Shown here in pieces: positions 26,980 to 38,327 of a DNA stretch of 64,000 bases; the first letter of the stretch is position 1; each line of letters opens with the position of its first letter. A program made the translations under genes and the position numbers. The notes below the pieces were generated by a model, which was given only the letters and a program-made list of their open reading frames with translations, had not been told where the DNA came from and ran no database searches. This DNA comes from Simiduia sp. 21SJ11W-1 (GTDB taxonomy: Bacteria; Pseudomonadota; Gammaproteobacteria; Pseudomonadales; Cellvibrionaceae): the NCBI RefSeq assembly GCF_024138675.1, contig NZ_CP090959.1:3770001-3834000 (forward strand), read 5' to 3'.

Positions 26980-29900
26980 ATGACAGCCGACAAATCCACT
27001 GCCGACCTGCTTGCCACCATCGAGCTCCTGAAGGCTGAAAACCGGGAGCTTGCGGCAGCGCTTGAGCAAAAAAACGCAGCCCTCTCGGGCCTGCGCAATC
27101 ATGAAAAATTCTTCGAGCACTGGGCCGCGCGCCTTGCACGGCCCGAGGCCAGCGACGAAATTCACCAAGCCATGGCGGCACTGAACCTGCAGCTGGATAT
27201 CGATTTTCAAACCCTGTTTGACTATCACCCAGGCGAAAAAAGCTTCAGCTACGCCCAGGGCTTTCCCCCCAGAGACCCAACCAACACCGATGCCGGTGCC
27301 CCCGGCCTGCGCTACCCCTGGATTTTTCAAAAGGCGCGGCAAAAGCAAACCGTGGTGATTTACCACCGCGATGAACTGCCTCCCGAAGCACGTGAAGACC
27401 AAGACACCCTCAAGCGCCACGACATCGAAGCCTTGGTAGTGGTGCCCCATTTCAATGCCCGCGGGCTGATTGGCATTGGCACCTACGGGCTCAGTAAAGC
27501 CCGCTACCGGTGGGGGGCTGCACAAATCAAGTTGATGGAAGATTTCACCAAAATCGCCTTCAGCCACTTGGCGCAGCAAACACTGTTAAATTCGCAACTG
27601 GTGCACGCCGATGTACTGCAATCGGTGTTGGATTCCGCCCAGGTGGGCTACACAGTGTGGGAGCGCCAAACCGGGCAGATGACCTTCTCTGCCAATTGCG
27701 CCGACATGCTGGGCTACCCGCGCGGCACCCAAATAGATGCCTTTGCCCATATACACCCCGAAGATCAAGGCCTGGTAACCCAAAAGGTGAACCACTCAAT
27801 CCGCACCGGCGAGCCCCACAGCGTGAGCTACCGGGTGCTGGACGCCAAGCAGCAGGTGCACTGGTACCACCAGCGCTCAAGCATCATCCGCACCAATGAG
27901 CAGGGCCGGGTAGAACGGCTGGTAAGCTGTTTTGTGAACATCGATGAAGAGCAGAACGCCAAAACCGAGCGTCGGCGCATCCGGCAAATGGAATCGCAAT
28001 TAGCGCGCCTGGTGGTAGACGTACACGGCGATGCCCACACCCTGAAAGAGAGCTTTAACAACGCCGTGCAATCACTGTGCGAGCTGCTGCAGGCCGAACG
28101 TGGCTTCGTGTGTTACCGCCACCCGGATACCAACGCCCTCTACCTGCGCTACCAATGGCACCAAGAGGGTGTTGCCAGCGCCGAGCCGGTGCTCGTCCAG
28201 CACCGCCAGCACCCCTTGGCCTACCTCACCGGCGACACCCTGCTGGCCGTTGATCGCGTGGGCGAGGCGCACCGCTCAACCATTCCCGCAGAGGACCGGG
28301 CGCAATCGGTGATGATTGTACCGCTGCACGCCATTCGGCAATTCAACGCCTTTTTAGTGATAGAACGCGTTGCCGAGGCCAAGCGCTGGAGCGCCAGCGA
28401 CAAGCGCTTTGCCACTACCGTGGCCGATGCCATAGGCAGCCGCTATGTGCGCAACAAACTCACCGAGCGCCTGCTGCGCAGCGAACAGCGCTTTCGCGAC
28501 GCCATGGAAACCACCGAAGACGGCATTTGGGAGTGGGATTTAGACACAGACGAGGTGTACATAAGCCCTGGTCTGTACCGCATGGCAGGCTATGAGCCCG
28601 GCGAGCTGCCGAGCACCGGCGCCACCCTGCGCGCCATGGTGCACCCCAGCGATCACGGGCGCATGGCCGCCGAATTCGCCAAACTCAAAGACAACCGCAT
28701 CCCCTTTGAAGAAGGCCAGCTGCGCTGGCTGCACAAAACAGGTAAAACCCTCTGGGTGTATGGCCGCGCGCGCTGTGTAGAGCGCAGCGCCGAGGGCAAA
28801 ATAAAACGCATTCTGGCGGTGATCAGCAACCACACCCGCATCGTGAAACAACAAGAAGCGCTCGAAGCTGCGCGCCAGCAAGCCGATGATGCCAACGTGG
28901 CCAAAACCGAATTTCTGGCGCGGATGAGCCACGAAATCCGCACCCCTATGAACGCCATCATCGGCATGGCGCACCTGGCCCGGGATACCGAGCTTGATGA
29001 AACCCAGCGCAACTACATAGAGCACATAGATCAAGCCTCCAATTCGCTGTTACACATCATCAACGAAGTGCTGGATTTCTCGAAAATCGAAGCCGGCAAA
29101 CTGAGCCTTGAGAAAACCCCGTTCAGATTTGAAACCCTGTTCGACCAGCAAGACAAACTCCTGAGCCTGCGCGCGGCGGAAAAGGGCATTGAGTTGCTGT
29201 TCCAGCCAGACCCGGCCATTCCCGATCTGGTGCTGGGCGATGCCCTGCGGCTGGGCCAGATTCTCACCAACCTCACCAGCAACGCCATCAAGTTTACCCA
29301 GCGCGGGCACGTGCTGGTGAGAGCGGCTCTGGCAGACCAGAGTGAAGACCGGCTAACCATAACCCTTGCGGTATCAGACACCGGCATCGGCATCAGCCCC
29401 GAACAACAGTCGCAGCTGTTTAACCCCTTTACCCAGGCCGACGGATCCACCACCCGGCGCTTTGGCGGCACGGGCCTTGGGTTATCTATTTCACAGCGGC
29501 TGGCCAAGCTCATGGGCGGGCACATTGAAATCACAAGCACGCCGGGTGTGGGTAGCTGTTTTACACTCACCGTCAACCTCGATCGCTGCCAGCAGGCGCA
29601 GCCTGATTCAACCCCGCTTGGCGAGCTGTGCACGCTGGTGGTAGACGACAACGCCACCGCCCGCGAAGTGATCAGCGCCACCGCCCGCGCGCTCAAGCTA
29701 GACACCCATTGCCTGGCCTCGGGCCAAGAAGCTGTGGCGGCCATCGAAAGCGGGCACACCCGCTACGACCTGGTGCTGATGGATTACGACATGCCCGGCA
29801 TGGACGGCCTGCAAGCCAGCGCCGCCATTCGCGCACGCGCCGGCGCCAAACTGCCACTGATCATCATGGTAAGCGCCAGCCACAAAGACGAGGTGCTCAC

Positions 29901-30453
29901 GCCAGCAACCGAACAGCTGATAGATGGCTACATCTGCAAGCCTGTTACCCAGTCGCGCCTGCAGCACGTCATTAAAAACATCCTAAAGCCTAACCCGGCC
30001 AAGCAAGCGCAAAGTGCGGCCACCGATAGCTGGCCCGAGCTGCACGGCTTGCTGGTATTGCTGGTGGAAGACAACCCGGTTAACCAGAAGGTGGCCCAGG
30101 GCCTGCTCAAGCGCCAGCAGGTGCATTGCGACATCGCCAATAACGGCCAGGAAGCCATAGATACCTTGCTGGCCAAGGGCCCCGATCACTACGCAATGGT
30201 GCTCATGGATGTGGAAATGCCCTTGGTAGACGGCTACCAGGCCACCCGCTTTATTCGCGCGCGCGCAGAATTCGCCGCCCTGCCCATTGTCGCCATGACC
30301 GCCCACGCCATGAAGTCTGACCAAGACAAGTGCCTGCAAGCCGGTATGGATGCCTTTGTACACAAGCCCATCAAGCCCCAAAAGCTCTACCAGGCCCTGG
30401 CCGACATGCTCGCCAAACCTGCCGCCAAGCCCACCAATAGTGGTCTAAACTGA
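26980..30453 (+). CDS. Hybrid sensor histidine kinase with two receivers (GAF-PAS-GAF-PAS-HK-REC-REC)
   Basis: 1157-residue soluble kinase with no membrane helix. Order: short coiled coil (8-45), GAF-like (about 45-200), PAS (about 210-330), GAF (about 345-500), PAS (505-630, [21 protein letters not shown]), HisKA with phosphorylatable H651 in [16 protein letters not shown], HATPase (N box [13 protein letters not shown] boxes DTGIGI and GGTGLGLSI), then two receivers with acceptors D935 ([13 protein letters not shown]) and D1077 ([12 protein letters not shown]). No HPt domain is attached, so phosphate may pass to a separate HPt. The start is an ATG six codons inside the longest frame. The second half is clearly paralogous to the next gene. 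Confidence 0.9.
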   Translation: MTADKSTADLLATIELLKAENRELAAALEQKNAALSGLRNHEKFFEHWAARLARPEASDEIHQAMAALNLQLDIDFQTLFDYHPGEKSFSYAQGFPPRDPTNTDAGAPGLRYPWIFQKARQKQTVVIYHRDELPPEAREDQDTLKRHDIEALVVVPHFNARGLIGIGTYGLSKARYRWGAAQIKLMEDFTKIAFSHLAQQTLLNSQLVHADVLQSVLDSAQVGYTVWERQTGQMTFSANCADMLGYPRGTQIDAFAHIHPEDQGLVTQKVNHSIRTGEPHSVSYRVLDAKQQVHWYHQRSSIIRTNEQGRVERLVSCFVNIDEEQNAKTERRRIRQMESQLARLVVDVHGDAHTLKESFNNAVQSLCELLQAERGFVCYRHPDTNALYLRYQWHQEGVASAEPVLVQHRQHPLAYLTGDTLLAVDRVGEAHRSTIPAEDRAQSVMIVPLHAIRQFNAFLVIERVAEAKRWSASDKRFATTVADAIGSRYVRNKLTERLLRSEQRFRDAMETTEDGIWEWDLDTDEVYISPGLYRMAGYEPGELPSTGATLRAMVHPSDHGRMAAEFAKLKDNRIPFEEGQLRWLHKTGKTLWVYGRARCVERSAEGKIKRILAVISNHTRIVKQQEALEAARQQADDANVAKTEFLARMSHEIRTPMNAIIGMAHLARDTELDETQRNYIEHIDQASNSLLHIINEVLDFSKIEAGKLSLEKTPFRFETLFDQQDKLLSLRAAEKGIELLFQPDPAIPDLVLGDALRLGQILTNLTSNAIKFTQRGHVLVRAALADQSEDRLTITLAVSDTGIGISPEQQSQLFNPFTQADGSTTRRFGGTGLGLSISQRLAKLMGGHIEITSTPGVGSCFTLTVNLDRCQQAQPDSTPLGELCTLVVDDNATAREVISATARALKLDTHCLASGQEAVAAIESGHTRYDLVLMDYDMPGMDGLQASAAIRARAGAKLPLIIMVSASHKDEVLTPATEQLIDGYICKPVTQSRLQHVIKNILKPNPAKQAQSAATDSWPELHGLLVLLVEDNPVNQKVAQGLLKRQQVHCDIANNGQEAIDTLLAKGPDHYAMVLMDVEMPLVDGYQATRFIRARAEFAALPIVAMTAHAMKSDQDKCLQAGMDAFVHKPIKPQKLYQALADMLAKPAAKPTNSGLN

Positions 30454-30596
30454 ACAGTCTGACAGGCCGCTAACCGGTTCAAGAGCATGCACCTGGGCAC
30501 GCCCTTAAACCCAGGCAAGGTTCACCCAAAGCAACATGGGCGTTGAATTTTAGGTGAACGCGCAGAGCGTAAAATTTAAGGCGAAACAGGTACTGC
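30454..30596 (+). other. Spacer between the two hybrid kinases with inverted repeats
   Basis: Holds a hairpin CCTGGG-N12-CCCAGG (30492-30515) without a T-run and a looser repeat TTGAATTTTA / TAAAATTTAA (30543-30579). A separate promoter for the second kinase could lie here. Confidence 0.4.
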
Positions 30597-33224
30597 ATGG
30601 AAAAGCCACCCAAGCCGCAAGACCCACTCGCGCGCGCCGAGGCCCGCATTGCGGAGCTAGAGGCCAGGCTCGCCGCGCGCCGCGCACCCCCCAACCCCCG
30701 CCTTGGCGATCTCGCCGAAGCAGAGGCCTGGCTGCGCCAGGCGGTCACTGAAATATTCAACCACGACGAACCCGAAGCCCTTGAACAATCGCTCGCCAAG
30801 CTCGGCGAATTTCTGCATCTCGACGACTGCCTGCTAGCGCGGGTTCAAGGGCAGCAACTGCACTGGCAGCTCATCTGGCAGCGCCACCCCTCAGCGCAAG
30901 ACACGCGCGTATTCGCCCACTTCAATTTACAGCACATGCCCAACGCCTATAGCCAAATGCGCCAGGGCAAAATCGGCATAGACCACAACCTCAGCGCCAC
31001 CGGCTACTCCACACTTGAATCGAAAACCATGGCCGAGCAGCTGGATATTCAGGCCTACCTGATGGTGCCTGTATTGCAGCACGGCGAACTGCACAGCTTT
31101 CTGGCCCTTACCCAACGCCACCACCCACGCCACTGGAGCGACACAGACATACACGTAGCCGAAACCTTTGGCGCGGTGCTCAGCATGGCGCTCAGCCGAC
31201 AGCAATCGCTGCACGCCCTAAGCGTGAGCCAGCAGCGCTTTGAAGATGCCATGGCCGCCACGCGCGATGGCATCTGGGAGTGGGATCTCACCACCCATGA
31301 AATGTATTTCAGCGATGGCTTCTACCGCATGCTGGGCTACCAGCCGGGCGAGCTCGCTAACCACCGCGATCAGGTAACCCGCCTGCTGCACCCGGATGAA
31401 CGCCCCTGGTTTGAACACTTCGAACAGGCGGTGCGAAAAACCCGCCACAACCGCGAGCCCTTGCGCGCGCGCGAAGTGCGCTTCTTACACAGAGATGGCC
31501 ACACCATCTGGTGTTTTGTGCGCGCCAAATTCACCCACTTCGATGAGCAGCAGCAACCCACGCGTCTGGTGGGTGTAAACGCCGACATATCCAAATTCAA
31601 AGTGGTGCAAGAAGAACTCACCATTGCCAAAACCCTGGCCGATTCAGCCAGCCAGTCCAAGAGCGAATTTCTTACGCGCATGAGCCATGAAATTCGCACA
31701 CCGCTCAACGCCATCATTGGCATGGGCCACCTGCTAAAAGATACCGCTCTGTCGCGCGAGCAAAGCGAATTTCTAACCAATATCGATATCGCCGCCAGCG
31801 GCCTGCTGAGCCTGATTAACGAAATACTGGATTTTTCAAAAATCGAAACGGGCACCATTGTGTTGGAGCAAAATCATTTCGATTTATACCAGTGCATGAA
31901 CAAAATTTCGCAGCAATTTTCAGCCAAGGCGGAGCAAAAAGGCCTGGAGTTATTTTTCCACATCGCACCCGAGACGCCGCAATTTTTAAAAGGCGATGCG
32001 CTGCGCCTGCAACAAGCGCTCGGCAACTTGATAGACAACGCCATAAAATTTAGCCCGCAAGGTGAGATTTACGTTAACGTAAGCCCCCTTACCCAATGCC
32101 CGGAATTTGTTGAATTACAATTTACCGTTAAAGATTCAGGCATCGGCATGAGCAGAGAGCAGCTCGGCGAGCTGTTCACGCCGTTCATGCAAATAGACGG
32201 CTCCAGCCGCCGCCGCTTTGGCGGCTCGGGCCTGGGCCTTACGGTAAGCAAGCATTTAATCGAATTAATGCACGGCCAATTAAATGTAAAGAGCACACCC
32301 CAAAAAGGTAGCAGCCTGCAGTTTAACGCACGCTTCGGGCCCAGCCAGATTGGTGCCGCTCCGCTGCGCGACCGGGGCAAGCAGTTGCGGGCGCTGCGCA
32401 CGCTGGTGGTAGACGACAACAAAGCCGCGCGCCAAATCCTCACCAATCTAGCCCTGCATCTGGATTTAAAGGTGTCCGTTGCCAGCAGCGCGCAAGAGGC
32501 CTACAACATTCTAAAAGAGGCAGACAGCATAACCGACGGCTACTTCGAACTGGTGCTGATGGATTACAAAATGCCAGAGGAAGACGGGCTAACAGCCACC
32601 CATAAAATAAAGAACCAATGCGGCCTTACCCATATTCCGGCGATTATTCTTGTATCGTCCTTTCAGCGCGATGAAGTGCTGCAAGAGCGAAAATGCGAAA
32701 TAGAAAACTTCATTACCAAACCCGTAAGCCAGTCCCACCTGTTTGACGCCATTGCCGAAGTATTCGGCGAGCAGGCCTTCCGCACGGAAACCAACCCGAT
32801 TGCCGATGAGCAATTAAAAGAAGCGCTAGACGGCACGCACCTGCTATTAGCAGAAGACAACATCGTTAATCAAAAGGTGGCCATTGGCATACTGAAAAAA
32901 ATGAACGTAAAGGTAACGGTGGCAAATAATGGCCAGGAAGCCATAGATCTGCTTTACCAACACCCCTCACACACATTCGCCTGTATTTTGATGGACATGG
33001 AAATGCCCGAGGTAGACGGCTACGATGCCACCCGCCGCATCCGCGCAGGCCACCACTGCCACGACATCCCCATTGTTGCACTCACCGCCCACGCCATGCG
33101 CGGCGACCGCAAACGCTGCCTGGATGCGGGCATGAATGCCTATCTCACCAAACCCATCAAACCGGCGCTGCTGTATCGCACCCTGGCCGGAGTGATCGCA
33201 CCCGATTTGCAGCAGACGCAATAA
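30597..33224 (+). CDS. Hybrid sensor histidine kinase with two receivers (GAF-PAS-HK-REC-REC)
   Basis: 875-residue cytosolic kinase. N-terminal helix rich in Ala/Arg/Glu, a GAF-like domain (about 60-210), PAS (about 215-340, GIWEWDLTTHEMYFSDGFYRM), HisKA with H364 in [16 protein letters not shown], HATPase (LIDNAIKFSPQG, DSGIGM, GGSGLGLTVS), and receivers with D656 (LVLMDYKMPEEDG) and D800 (ILMDMEMPEVDG). It is shorter than its upstream neighbour by one GAF and one PAS; otherwise they look like products of a tandem duplication. Only seven bases separate its stop from the cyaA start, implying cotranscription and a functional link with cAMP. Confidence 0.9.
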   Translation: MEKPPKPQDPLARAEARIAELEARLAARRAPPNPRLGDLAEAEAWLRQAVTEIFNHDEPEALEQSLAKLGEFLHLDDCLLARVQGQQLHWQLIWQRHPSAQDTRVFAHFNLQHMPNAYSQMRQGKIGIDHNLSATGYSTLESKTMAEQLDIQAYLMVPVLQHGELHSFLALTQRHHPRHWSDTDIHVAETFGAVLSMALSRQQSLHALSVSQQRFEDAMAATRDGIWEWDLTTHEMYFSDGFYRMLGYQPGELANHRDQVTRLLHPDERPWFEHFEQAVRKTRHNREPLRAREVRFLHRDGHTIWCFVRAKFTHFDEQQQPTRLVGVNADISKFKVVQEELTIAKTLADSASQSKSEFLTRMSHEIRTPLNAIIGMGHLLKDTALSREQSEFLTNIDIAASGLLSLINEILDFSKIETGTIVLEQNHFDLYQCMNKISQQFSAKAEQKGLELFFHIAPETPQFLKGDALRLQQALGNLIDNAIKFSPQGEIYVNVSPLTQCPEFVELQFTVKDSGIGMSREQLGELFTPFMQIDGSSRRRFGGSGLGLTVSKHLIELMHGQLNVKSTPQKGSSLQFNARFGPSQIGAAPLRDRGKQLRALRTLVVDDNKAARQILTNLALHLDLKVSVASSAQEAYNILKEADSITDGYFELVLMDYKMPEEDGLTATHKIKNQCGLTHIPAIILVSSFQRDEVLQERKCEIENFITKPVSQSHLFDAIAEVFGEQAFRTETNPIADEQLKEALDGTHLLLAEDNIVNQKVAIGILKKMNVKVTVANNGQEAIDLLYQHPSHTFACILMDMEMPEVDGYDATRRIRAGHHCHDIPIVALTAHAMRGDRKRCLDAGMNAYLTKPIKPALLYRTLAGVIAPDLQQTQ

Positions 33225-33231
33225 ATGCTCA

Positions 33232-35976
33232 ATGCGCGCTGAAAAGCTCACCAGCAAACCGCTGCCGCTGGCCGTCGATCGCGACACCATCGCTCAAATA
33301 CGCGCGCGCTTTTTGGCGTTAAACAGCCACAGATTAAGCCTTGCCAAACAGCAGCTCGGCGAGCGCCAGCAACAAGCACTGGATGCACTGCCACTGTTAC
33401 TGCACTACAACCACCCGCGCCTGCCCGGGTATCTCTCGAAAATCAGCCCTGCAGGCTTTGCCAACTTCACCCCTACCGCAGGCCAACAGCAACTGTTGCG
33501 CCAAATGGCCCGCGGCTTCCGCTCGCAAGCCAACCCCAACCGCAAGATGCCACTGCTGGCTCTCTACGTGATGGGCAGCGTGGGCACTGTGGCCCAAAGC
33601 AGCAAAAGCGATATGGATTTCTGGCTTTGTTACAGCGAAGAGCTGACTGGCGAGGCTGTGGAGTTGTTGCAAAAAAAATGCAACGCCATTGCAAGCTGGG
33701 CCAAGGGCCTGGGGCTTGAGTGGCACTTTTTTCTCATGCAACCGGACGCCTTTTACGCGGGCGAGCACAGCCGGTTGTCGAGCGAATCCAGCGGCAGTGT
33801 GCAGCACTTTTTACTATTGGATGAATTTTACCGCTCGGCCATTTTACTGGTGGGCAGGTTGCCGTTGTGGTGGTTTATTGGCGACACCAAACGCACGGCC
33901 TACGAGGCAACCAAGGCAATTATTACCGAGAAAGGATTTTTACGGCCCAGCGAATGGCTGGACTTCGGGCCGGTGGGCGACGTGCCGGCGGCCGAGTTTG
34001 TATCAGCCGCTGTGTGGCAGTTGTATAAATCCATTCACTCGCCCTATAAATCGCTACTGAAACTCTTGATGCTGGAAGTGTACCTCAGCCGCTACCCGCA
34101 GGTGCTCACCCTGGCCGACAAAATGAAACTGTTGGTGTATGCAGGCATCACCAGCGCGGCCACGCTCGACCCCTACCTGTTACTGCTGGAAGAACTCTCC
34201 GATTATTTCAGTCACCGCCGCGAATATGAGCGGCTGGAGCTGATGCGCCAGTGCTTTTACTTTAAAGTGGGCGCAAGTTTCAGTTTGCTTATGGCAAACC
34301 AGGCATCAGCCGAAAAAGCCAACCAGCCGTTACTGGAAGCACTGCAATCCTGGCAGTGGGCGGCCTACGATTTTGATCACCTAGACCGCGCAGACAACTG
34401 GAACGCACAACAGGTGATGGCCGAACGCAAGCGCTTGGTGAACGAGCTTACGGCAAGCTACCGACAGCTGCTAACCCAGGCGCGCTCAACCCAGCAGGCG
34501 CTCGATCTCAACACCCAGGAAATCTCCATACTCGGGCGCAAACTGCACGCAGCCTTTGAGCGCAGCGCCGGAAAAATAGAATTCATCAACCCGGGCATCA
34601 GCAAGAATATCCGCGCCGACTTTTTACTGTTTGAGTTCAACCAGGGCCTGTGGTCGCTATTTTTAACCAACAGTTCATGGGAAAAAAGCCGCACCCCCAT
34701 TGCCAGTAACCGGTTTGTTTCAGCCATCATTTGTTGGTGTTTGGTTAACCGGATTATCGGGCGGGGCACAAGGGTAAGCTTTACACCCACCGGCCACTAC
34801 CAAGAGGCAGACTACAAACGCCTGGTGACTGTGCTCGAGCGGCTAGACTACGCAAACTGTTTAAGCCCCGATCACAACGACTTCACCCGCCCGCCCACAC
34901 CGCGCCTGGTATGCATGCTGGTGAATGATCCCGCACAGGCAGCAACAACCAGCAGCGCACACTACGCACTGTTTAGCGTTAACAGTTGGGGCGAAGTGCG
35001 GCTGCAGCACTTTGGGGCAAACCTTAAACAAGCCTTGGCGCTTTTTACCCAGCCACTGCCAGAAAATTGCACCGTCAAGGTTGAAGACTTACACGGCCAA
35101 ACGCCACGGGTATTGCTGCAGCAATTACACCGCTTGATTGAAGCCATTCAGTACGCGCAAACGCACCAGCCGCCGCAACGTCTGCTGGCCCACTTCCAGA
35201 GCCAATGGATTTTGGTTCAACAGCAAGCCCAGTGGGCGCTTTCAACATTCGAGAATATTGAGAGCGGCTGGCCAAGCTTGGCGCTGCCGCTGGCCTGCCG
35301 GCATCAGTTGCACTGCATGGCACTTGGGCCTGGTGCGCCCTATGAAGAAGTACTCTCGCTCATAGGCAGCACCGGCATGCGGCCTGCCATTAGGGTTTTT
35401 TACCGGCTGCATCAGGAAGTGGCGGAAATTTTTCTGATCGACGAGCGCGCAAGCCTCGTGCGCTTTGAGCAGCCATTTTTTTCAGAAGACAGGCTCTTGC
35501 GGCCGCTGCACAGGTTCATTCGCGCGAGCCTGCAGCGCAACCCGCAGGTGTGTGACGATTCGCTGTTTGGTATTTTCCCGGTGAATTTTTTCGAGATGCG
35601 CCGGCGCCAAAGTGGCCAGTTGTACGCAGAGCAGCGCTTGATCACCAGCGATATGGCCCGCGTGGCCATGCTCAGCCTGCAATTTGCCGTGCTTGAAATG
35701 GATTTTGATACACCGGTGAACAGCTGGGCTATGAGCGCCTCACTCAACGGCGAGCCCATTCACGGGCCAGATACCGAGCCCTTGCTCACCACCGTGGCCC
35801 GCGCCTTGATGGCCAAGCGGCAATCGGGCCAACGCTACCCCTGCTACCTGACCGATCTCGATTTATCGGCCACCGCAAATACCCTTATGCAATTTAACGG
35901 GCTGCAAACCAGCCATTATTTTCGGGTTAAAATTCGCCTGGAGCAGGCCCTGCATGATGCATTGCTTGCGCTATAA
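33232..35976 (+). CDS. cyaA: Class I adenylate cyclase
   Basis: Makes cAMP from ATP; 914 residues, usual for the gammaproteobacterial class I enzyme. The catalytic nucleotidyltransferase-like half is N-terminal, with YVMGSVGTVAQSSKSDMDFWLCY carrying the metal-binding DxD pattern (read as GSVGTVAQS and SDMDFWLC). Further family segments are MQPDAFYAGEHSRLSSESSGSVQHFLLLDEFYR, KSIHSPYKSLLKLLMLEVY and INPGISKNIRADFLLFE. The C-terminal half is the regulatory region. It follows a hybrid kinase by seven bases; in other bacteria cyaA normally has its own promoter. Confidence 0.95.
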   Translation: MRAEKLTSKPLPLAVDRDTIAQIRARFLALNSHRLSLAKQQLGERQQQALDALPLLLHYNHPRLPGYLSKISPAGFANFTPTAGQQQLLRQMARGFRSQANPNRKMPLLALYVMGSVGTVAQSSKSDMDFWLCYSEELTGEAVELLQKKCNAIASWAKGLGLEWHFFLMQPDAFYAGEHSRLSSESSGSVQHFLLLDEFYRSAILLVGRLPLWWFIGDTKRTAYEATKAIITEKGFLRPSEWLDFGPVGDVPAAEFVSAAVWQLYKSIHSPYKSLLKLLMLEVYLSRYPQVLTLADKMKLLVYAGITSAATLDPYLLLLEELSDYFSHRREYERLELMRQCFYFKVGASFSLLMANQASAEKANQPLLEALQSWQWAAYDFDHLDRADNWNAQQVMAERKRLVNELTASYRQLLTQARSTQQALDLNTQEISILGRKLHAAFERSAGKIEFINPGISKNIRADFLLFEFNQGLWSLFLTNSSWEKSRTPIASNRFVSAIICWCLVNRIIGRGTRVSFTPTGHYQEADYKRLVTVLERLDYANCLSPDHNDFTRPPTPRLVCMLVNDPAQAATTSSAHYALFSVNSWGEVRLQHFGANLKQALALFTQPLPENCTVKVEDLHGQTPRVLLQQLHRLIEAIQYAQTHQPPQRLLAHFQSQWILVQQQAQWALSTFENIESGWPSLALPLACRHQLHCMALGPGAPYEEVLSLIGSTGMRPAIRVFYRLHQEVAEIFLIDERASLVRFEQPFFSEDRLLRPLHRFIRASLQRNPQVCDDSLFGIFPVNFFEMRRRQSGQLYAEQRLITSDMARVAMLSLQFAVLEMDFDTPVNSWAMSASLNGEPIHGPDTEPLLTTVARALMAKRQSGQRYPCYLTDLDLSATANTLMQFNGLQTSHYFRVKIRLEQALHDALLAL

Positions 35977-36062
35977 ACCTTGCGCGCAAGCAGGCGCTAC
36001 CCGTTATTGAGAGGATGGGTATCCTAACGGTATACTTGCGCCCCACTTTTGAAGGTCTCACC

Positions 36063-36191
36063 ATGAACAAGGCTGTTTTTACGCTGTTAACTGCCCTGCT
36101 GCTTGCCAGCTGCGGCCAAACCGGGCCACTGGTATTGCCAGAAGCTGCGCCCGCCGATGAACAGCCCGCCAACGAGCAACCAGGTCAATAA
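36063..36191 (+). CDS. lptM: Small lipoprotein LptM (LppL/YifL family)
   Basis: 42-residue outer-membrane lipoprotein precursor. Signal peptide with lipobox LLAS-C, then the family hallmark CGQTGPLVLPE and an acidic Pro/Glu tail. E. coli LptM (YifL) assists maturation of the LptD LPS translocon. It is found directly before lysA in Pseudomonas (lppL) and here, with only three bases before the lysA start. Confidence 0.88.
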   Translation: MNKAVFTLLTALLLASCGQTGPLVLPEAAPADEQPANEQPGQ

Positions 36192-36194
36192 TCC

Positions 36195-37442
36195 ATGTCG
36201 TACTTTCCCCGCGTAGCCGGCCAGCTGCACGCAGAAGCTGTGCCGCTTGCAGACATCGCACGCCAGTTTGGCACCCCCACTTACGTCTACAGCCGCGCGG
36301 CAATTACCGAGGCCTATAGCGCCTATGCCAGCGCCTTGGGTGATCACCCGGGCATGGTGTGCTTTGCGGTAAAGGCCAACTCCAACCTGGGCGTGCTGGG
36401 TTTACTGGCAGATTTGGGCGCGGGCTTCGACATAGTGTCTGAAGGGGAGCTGGAGCGGGTGTTACTGGCCGGCGGCAAGCCCGAGCGCATTGTGTTTTCC
36501 GGCGTGGGTAAAACCGCCAGCGCCCTGCGCAAGGCATTGGAAGTGGGCGTGCACTGCTTTAACGTGGAATCGGAGGCCGAGCTTGAGCTGTTAAGCCAGG
36601 TTGCCGATCAAATGGGCACCACCGCGCACATCTCCCTGCGGGTGAACCCGGATGTAGACGCCCAAACCCACCCCTATATTTCTACCGGCCTGAAAGAAAA
36701 CAAATTCGGCATTGCCATTGAGCGGGCACCCGCCGTGTATGCGCGCGCCGCCAGCCTGCCGGGCATCACCATAGTTGGGGTAGATTGCCACATCGGCTCG
36801 CAGCTCACCCAGTTGCCGCCCTTTCTGGATGCACTTGACCGGCTGCTGCTATTGATAGATGAGCTGGCAGCCCAAGGCATTAAATTACACCACCTCGATA
36901 TCGGTGGCGGCCTGGGCGTTACCTACAAAGATGAAACCCCGCCCCCGGTGGCAGACCTGGTGCACGCAGTAAAAGAAAAGCTCGGCACGCGCGCGCTGGC
37001 GCTCGTGATGGAACCGGGCCGCTCCATTTGCGCCAACGCCGGCGTGCTGTTGAGCGAAGTCCTGTTTTTAAAGCCCACTGAGCACAAAAACTTTGCGGTA
37101 ATAGATGCCGCCATGAACGACAACATTCGCCCCGCCCTCTACCAGGCCTGGCAAGACGTGCAGCCCATTAGCCTGCGCGAAGAAGCCCCCAAAACCTGGG
37201 ATCTGGTGGGCCCGGTGTGCGAAACCGGCGACTTTCTTGCCAAAGACCGCGCACTGGCACTTGCAGCCGGCGACCTGATCGCAGTAATGTCCACAGGTGC
37301 CTATGGCTTTACCATGAGTTCCAATTACAACAGCCGCCCCCGTGCCGCCGAGATTATTGTTGACGGTGATCGCGCCCACCTGGTGCGCGCACGCGAGAGC
37401 CTGGCTGACCTGACCCTTGGTGAAAGCCTGTTACCCACTTGA
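36195..37442 (+). CDS. lysA: Diaminopimelate decarboxylase
   Basis: PLP-dependent last step of lysine synthesis; 415 residues. PLP lysine K60 in FAVKANSNLGVL, the HIGSQ substrate loop, the phosphate-binding GGGLGVTY, EPGRSICANAG, and the dimer-interface CETGDFLAKDR with the catalytic cysteine are all visible. Second gene of the lptM-lysA-dapF-DUF484-xerC unit. Confidence 0.97.
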   Translation: MSYFPRVAGQLHAEAVPLADIARQFGTPTYVYSRAAITEAYSAYASALGDHPGMVCFAVKANSNLGVLGLLADLGAGFDIVSEGELERVLLAGGKPERIVFSGVGKTASALRKALEVGVHCFNVESEAELELLSQVADQMGTTAHISLRVNPDVDAQTHPYISTGLKENKFGIAIERAPAVYARAASLPGITIVGVDCHIGSQLTQLPPFLDALDRLLLLIDELAAQGIKLHHLDIGGGLGVTYKDETPPPVADLVHAVKEKLGTRALALVMEPGRSICANAGVLLSEVLFLKPTEHKNFAVIDAAMNDNIRPALYQAWQDVQPISLREEAPKTWDLVGPVCETGDFLAKDRALALAAGDLIAVMSTGAYGFTMSSNYNSRPRAAEIIVDGDRAHLVRARESLADLTLGESLLPT

Positions 37443-37478
37443 TAGTACGCGCACAAGGCTGCGCGTTTAGGACCCTAG

Positions 37479-38309
37479 ATGCGCCTGCGTTTCAGTAAAA
37501 TGCACGGCATTGGCAACGACTTCGTCATGATCGATGCCATCAGCCAAAAAGTCAGACTCAATGCCGATAAGGTTCGCAAGATTTCCGATCGCCGCTTTGG
37601 CGTGGGTTGCGATCAGGTATTGATTGTTGAAGAGCCCACCAACCCGGACGTAGACTTCCGCTACCGCATTTACAATGCCGATGGCAGCGAAGTAGAAAAC
37701 TGTGGCAACGGCGCGCGCTGCTTTGCCAACTTTGTGCGCGAGCGCAAGCTCACCGGCAAAAGCATAATCAAAGTGCAAACCGCCAGCGGTATTTTGGAAT
37801 TGCGCGTTACCCAGGGCGACCAGGTGCAGGTAGACATGGGCGAGCCCGTGCTGGCACCCCAAGAGATTCCCTTTAACGCCCCAAGCCAAGCCACCCACTA
37901 CCCACTTGTGGTAGACGGCCAAACCTATGACATAGGTGCCGTTAGCATGGGCAACCCGCACGCGGTATTAACAGTACCCAGCACAAACGATGCCCCGGTG
38001 GCGAGCCTGGGTCCGAAAATCGAACACCACCCCAACTTCCCCAACCGCGTGAACGTGGGCTTTATGCAAGTGTGCTCGCGCACGGAAATTAATTTGCGCG
38101 TGCACGAACGCGGCGCCGGCGAAACGCTCGCCTGCGGCACCGGCGCTTGCGCGGCAGTAGTAGCGGGCCGCTTGCGCGACCTGTTAGACTCGAGGGTAAC
38201 TGTGAACCTGCCGGGCGGCTCGCTGGTTGTTGAGTGGGCAGGCAATGGCCATCCGGTACTGATGACAGGCCCCACCGCTCACGTCTTTCACGGGCAGGTA
38301 AAAATATAA
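37479..38309 (+). CDS. dapF: Diaminopimelate epimerase
   Basis: Converts LL- to meso-diaminopimelate for lysine and peptidoglycan. 276 residues, [13 protein letters not shown] near the N terminus. Catalytic cysteine pair C75 (ENCGNGARC) and C219 (LACGTGAC) is intact and spaced as in E. coli. Lies 36 nt after lysA. Confidence 0.97.
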   Translation: MRLRFSKMHGIGNDFVMIDAISQKVRLNADKVRKISDRRFGVGCDQVLIVEEPTNPDVDFRYRIYNADGSEVENCGNGARCFANFVRERKLTGKSIIKVQTASGILELRVTQGDQVQVDMGEPVLAPQEIPFNAPSQATHYPLVVDGQTYDIGAVSMGNPHAVLTVPSTNDAPVASLGPKIEHHPNFPNRVNVGFMQVCSRTEINLRVHERGAGETLACGTGACAAVVAGRLRDLLDSRVTVNLPGGSLVVEWAGNGHPVLMTGPTAHVFHGQVKI

Positions 38310-38327
38310 TTAGCAAGGATTGTTATT

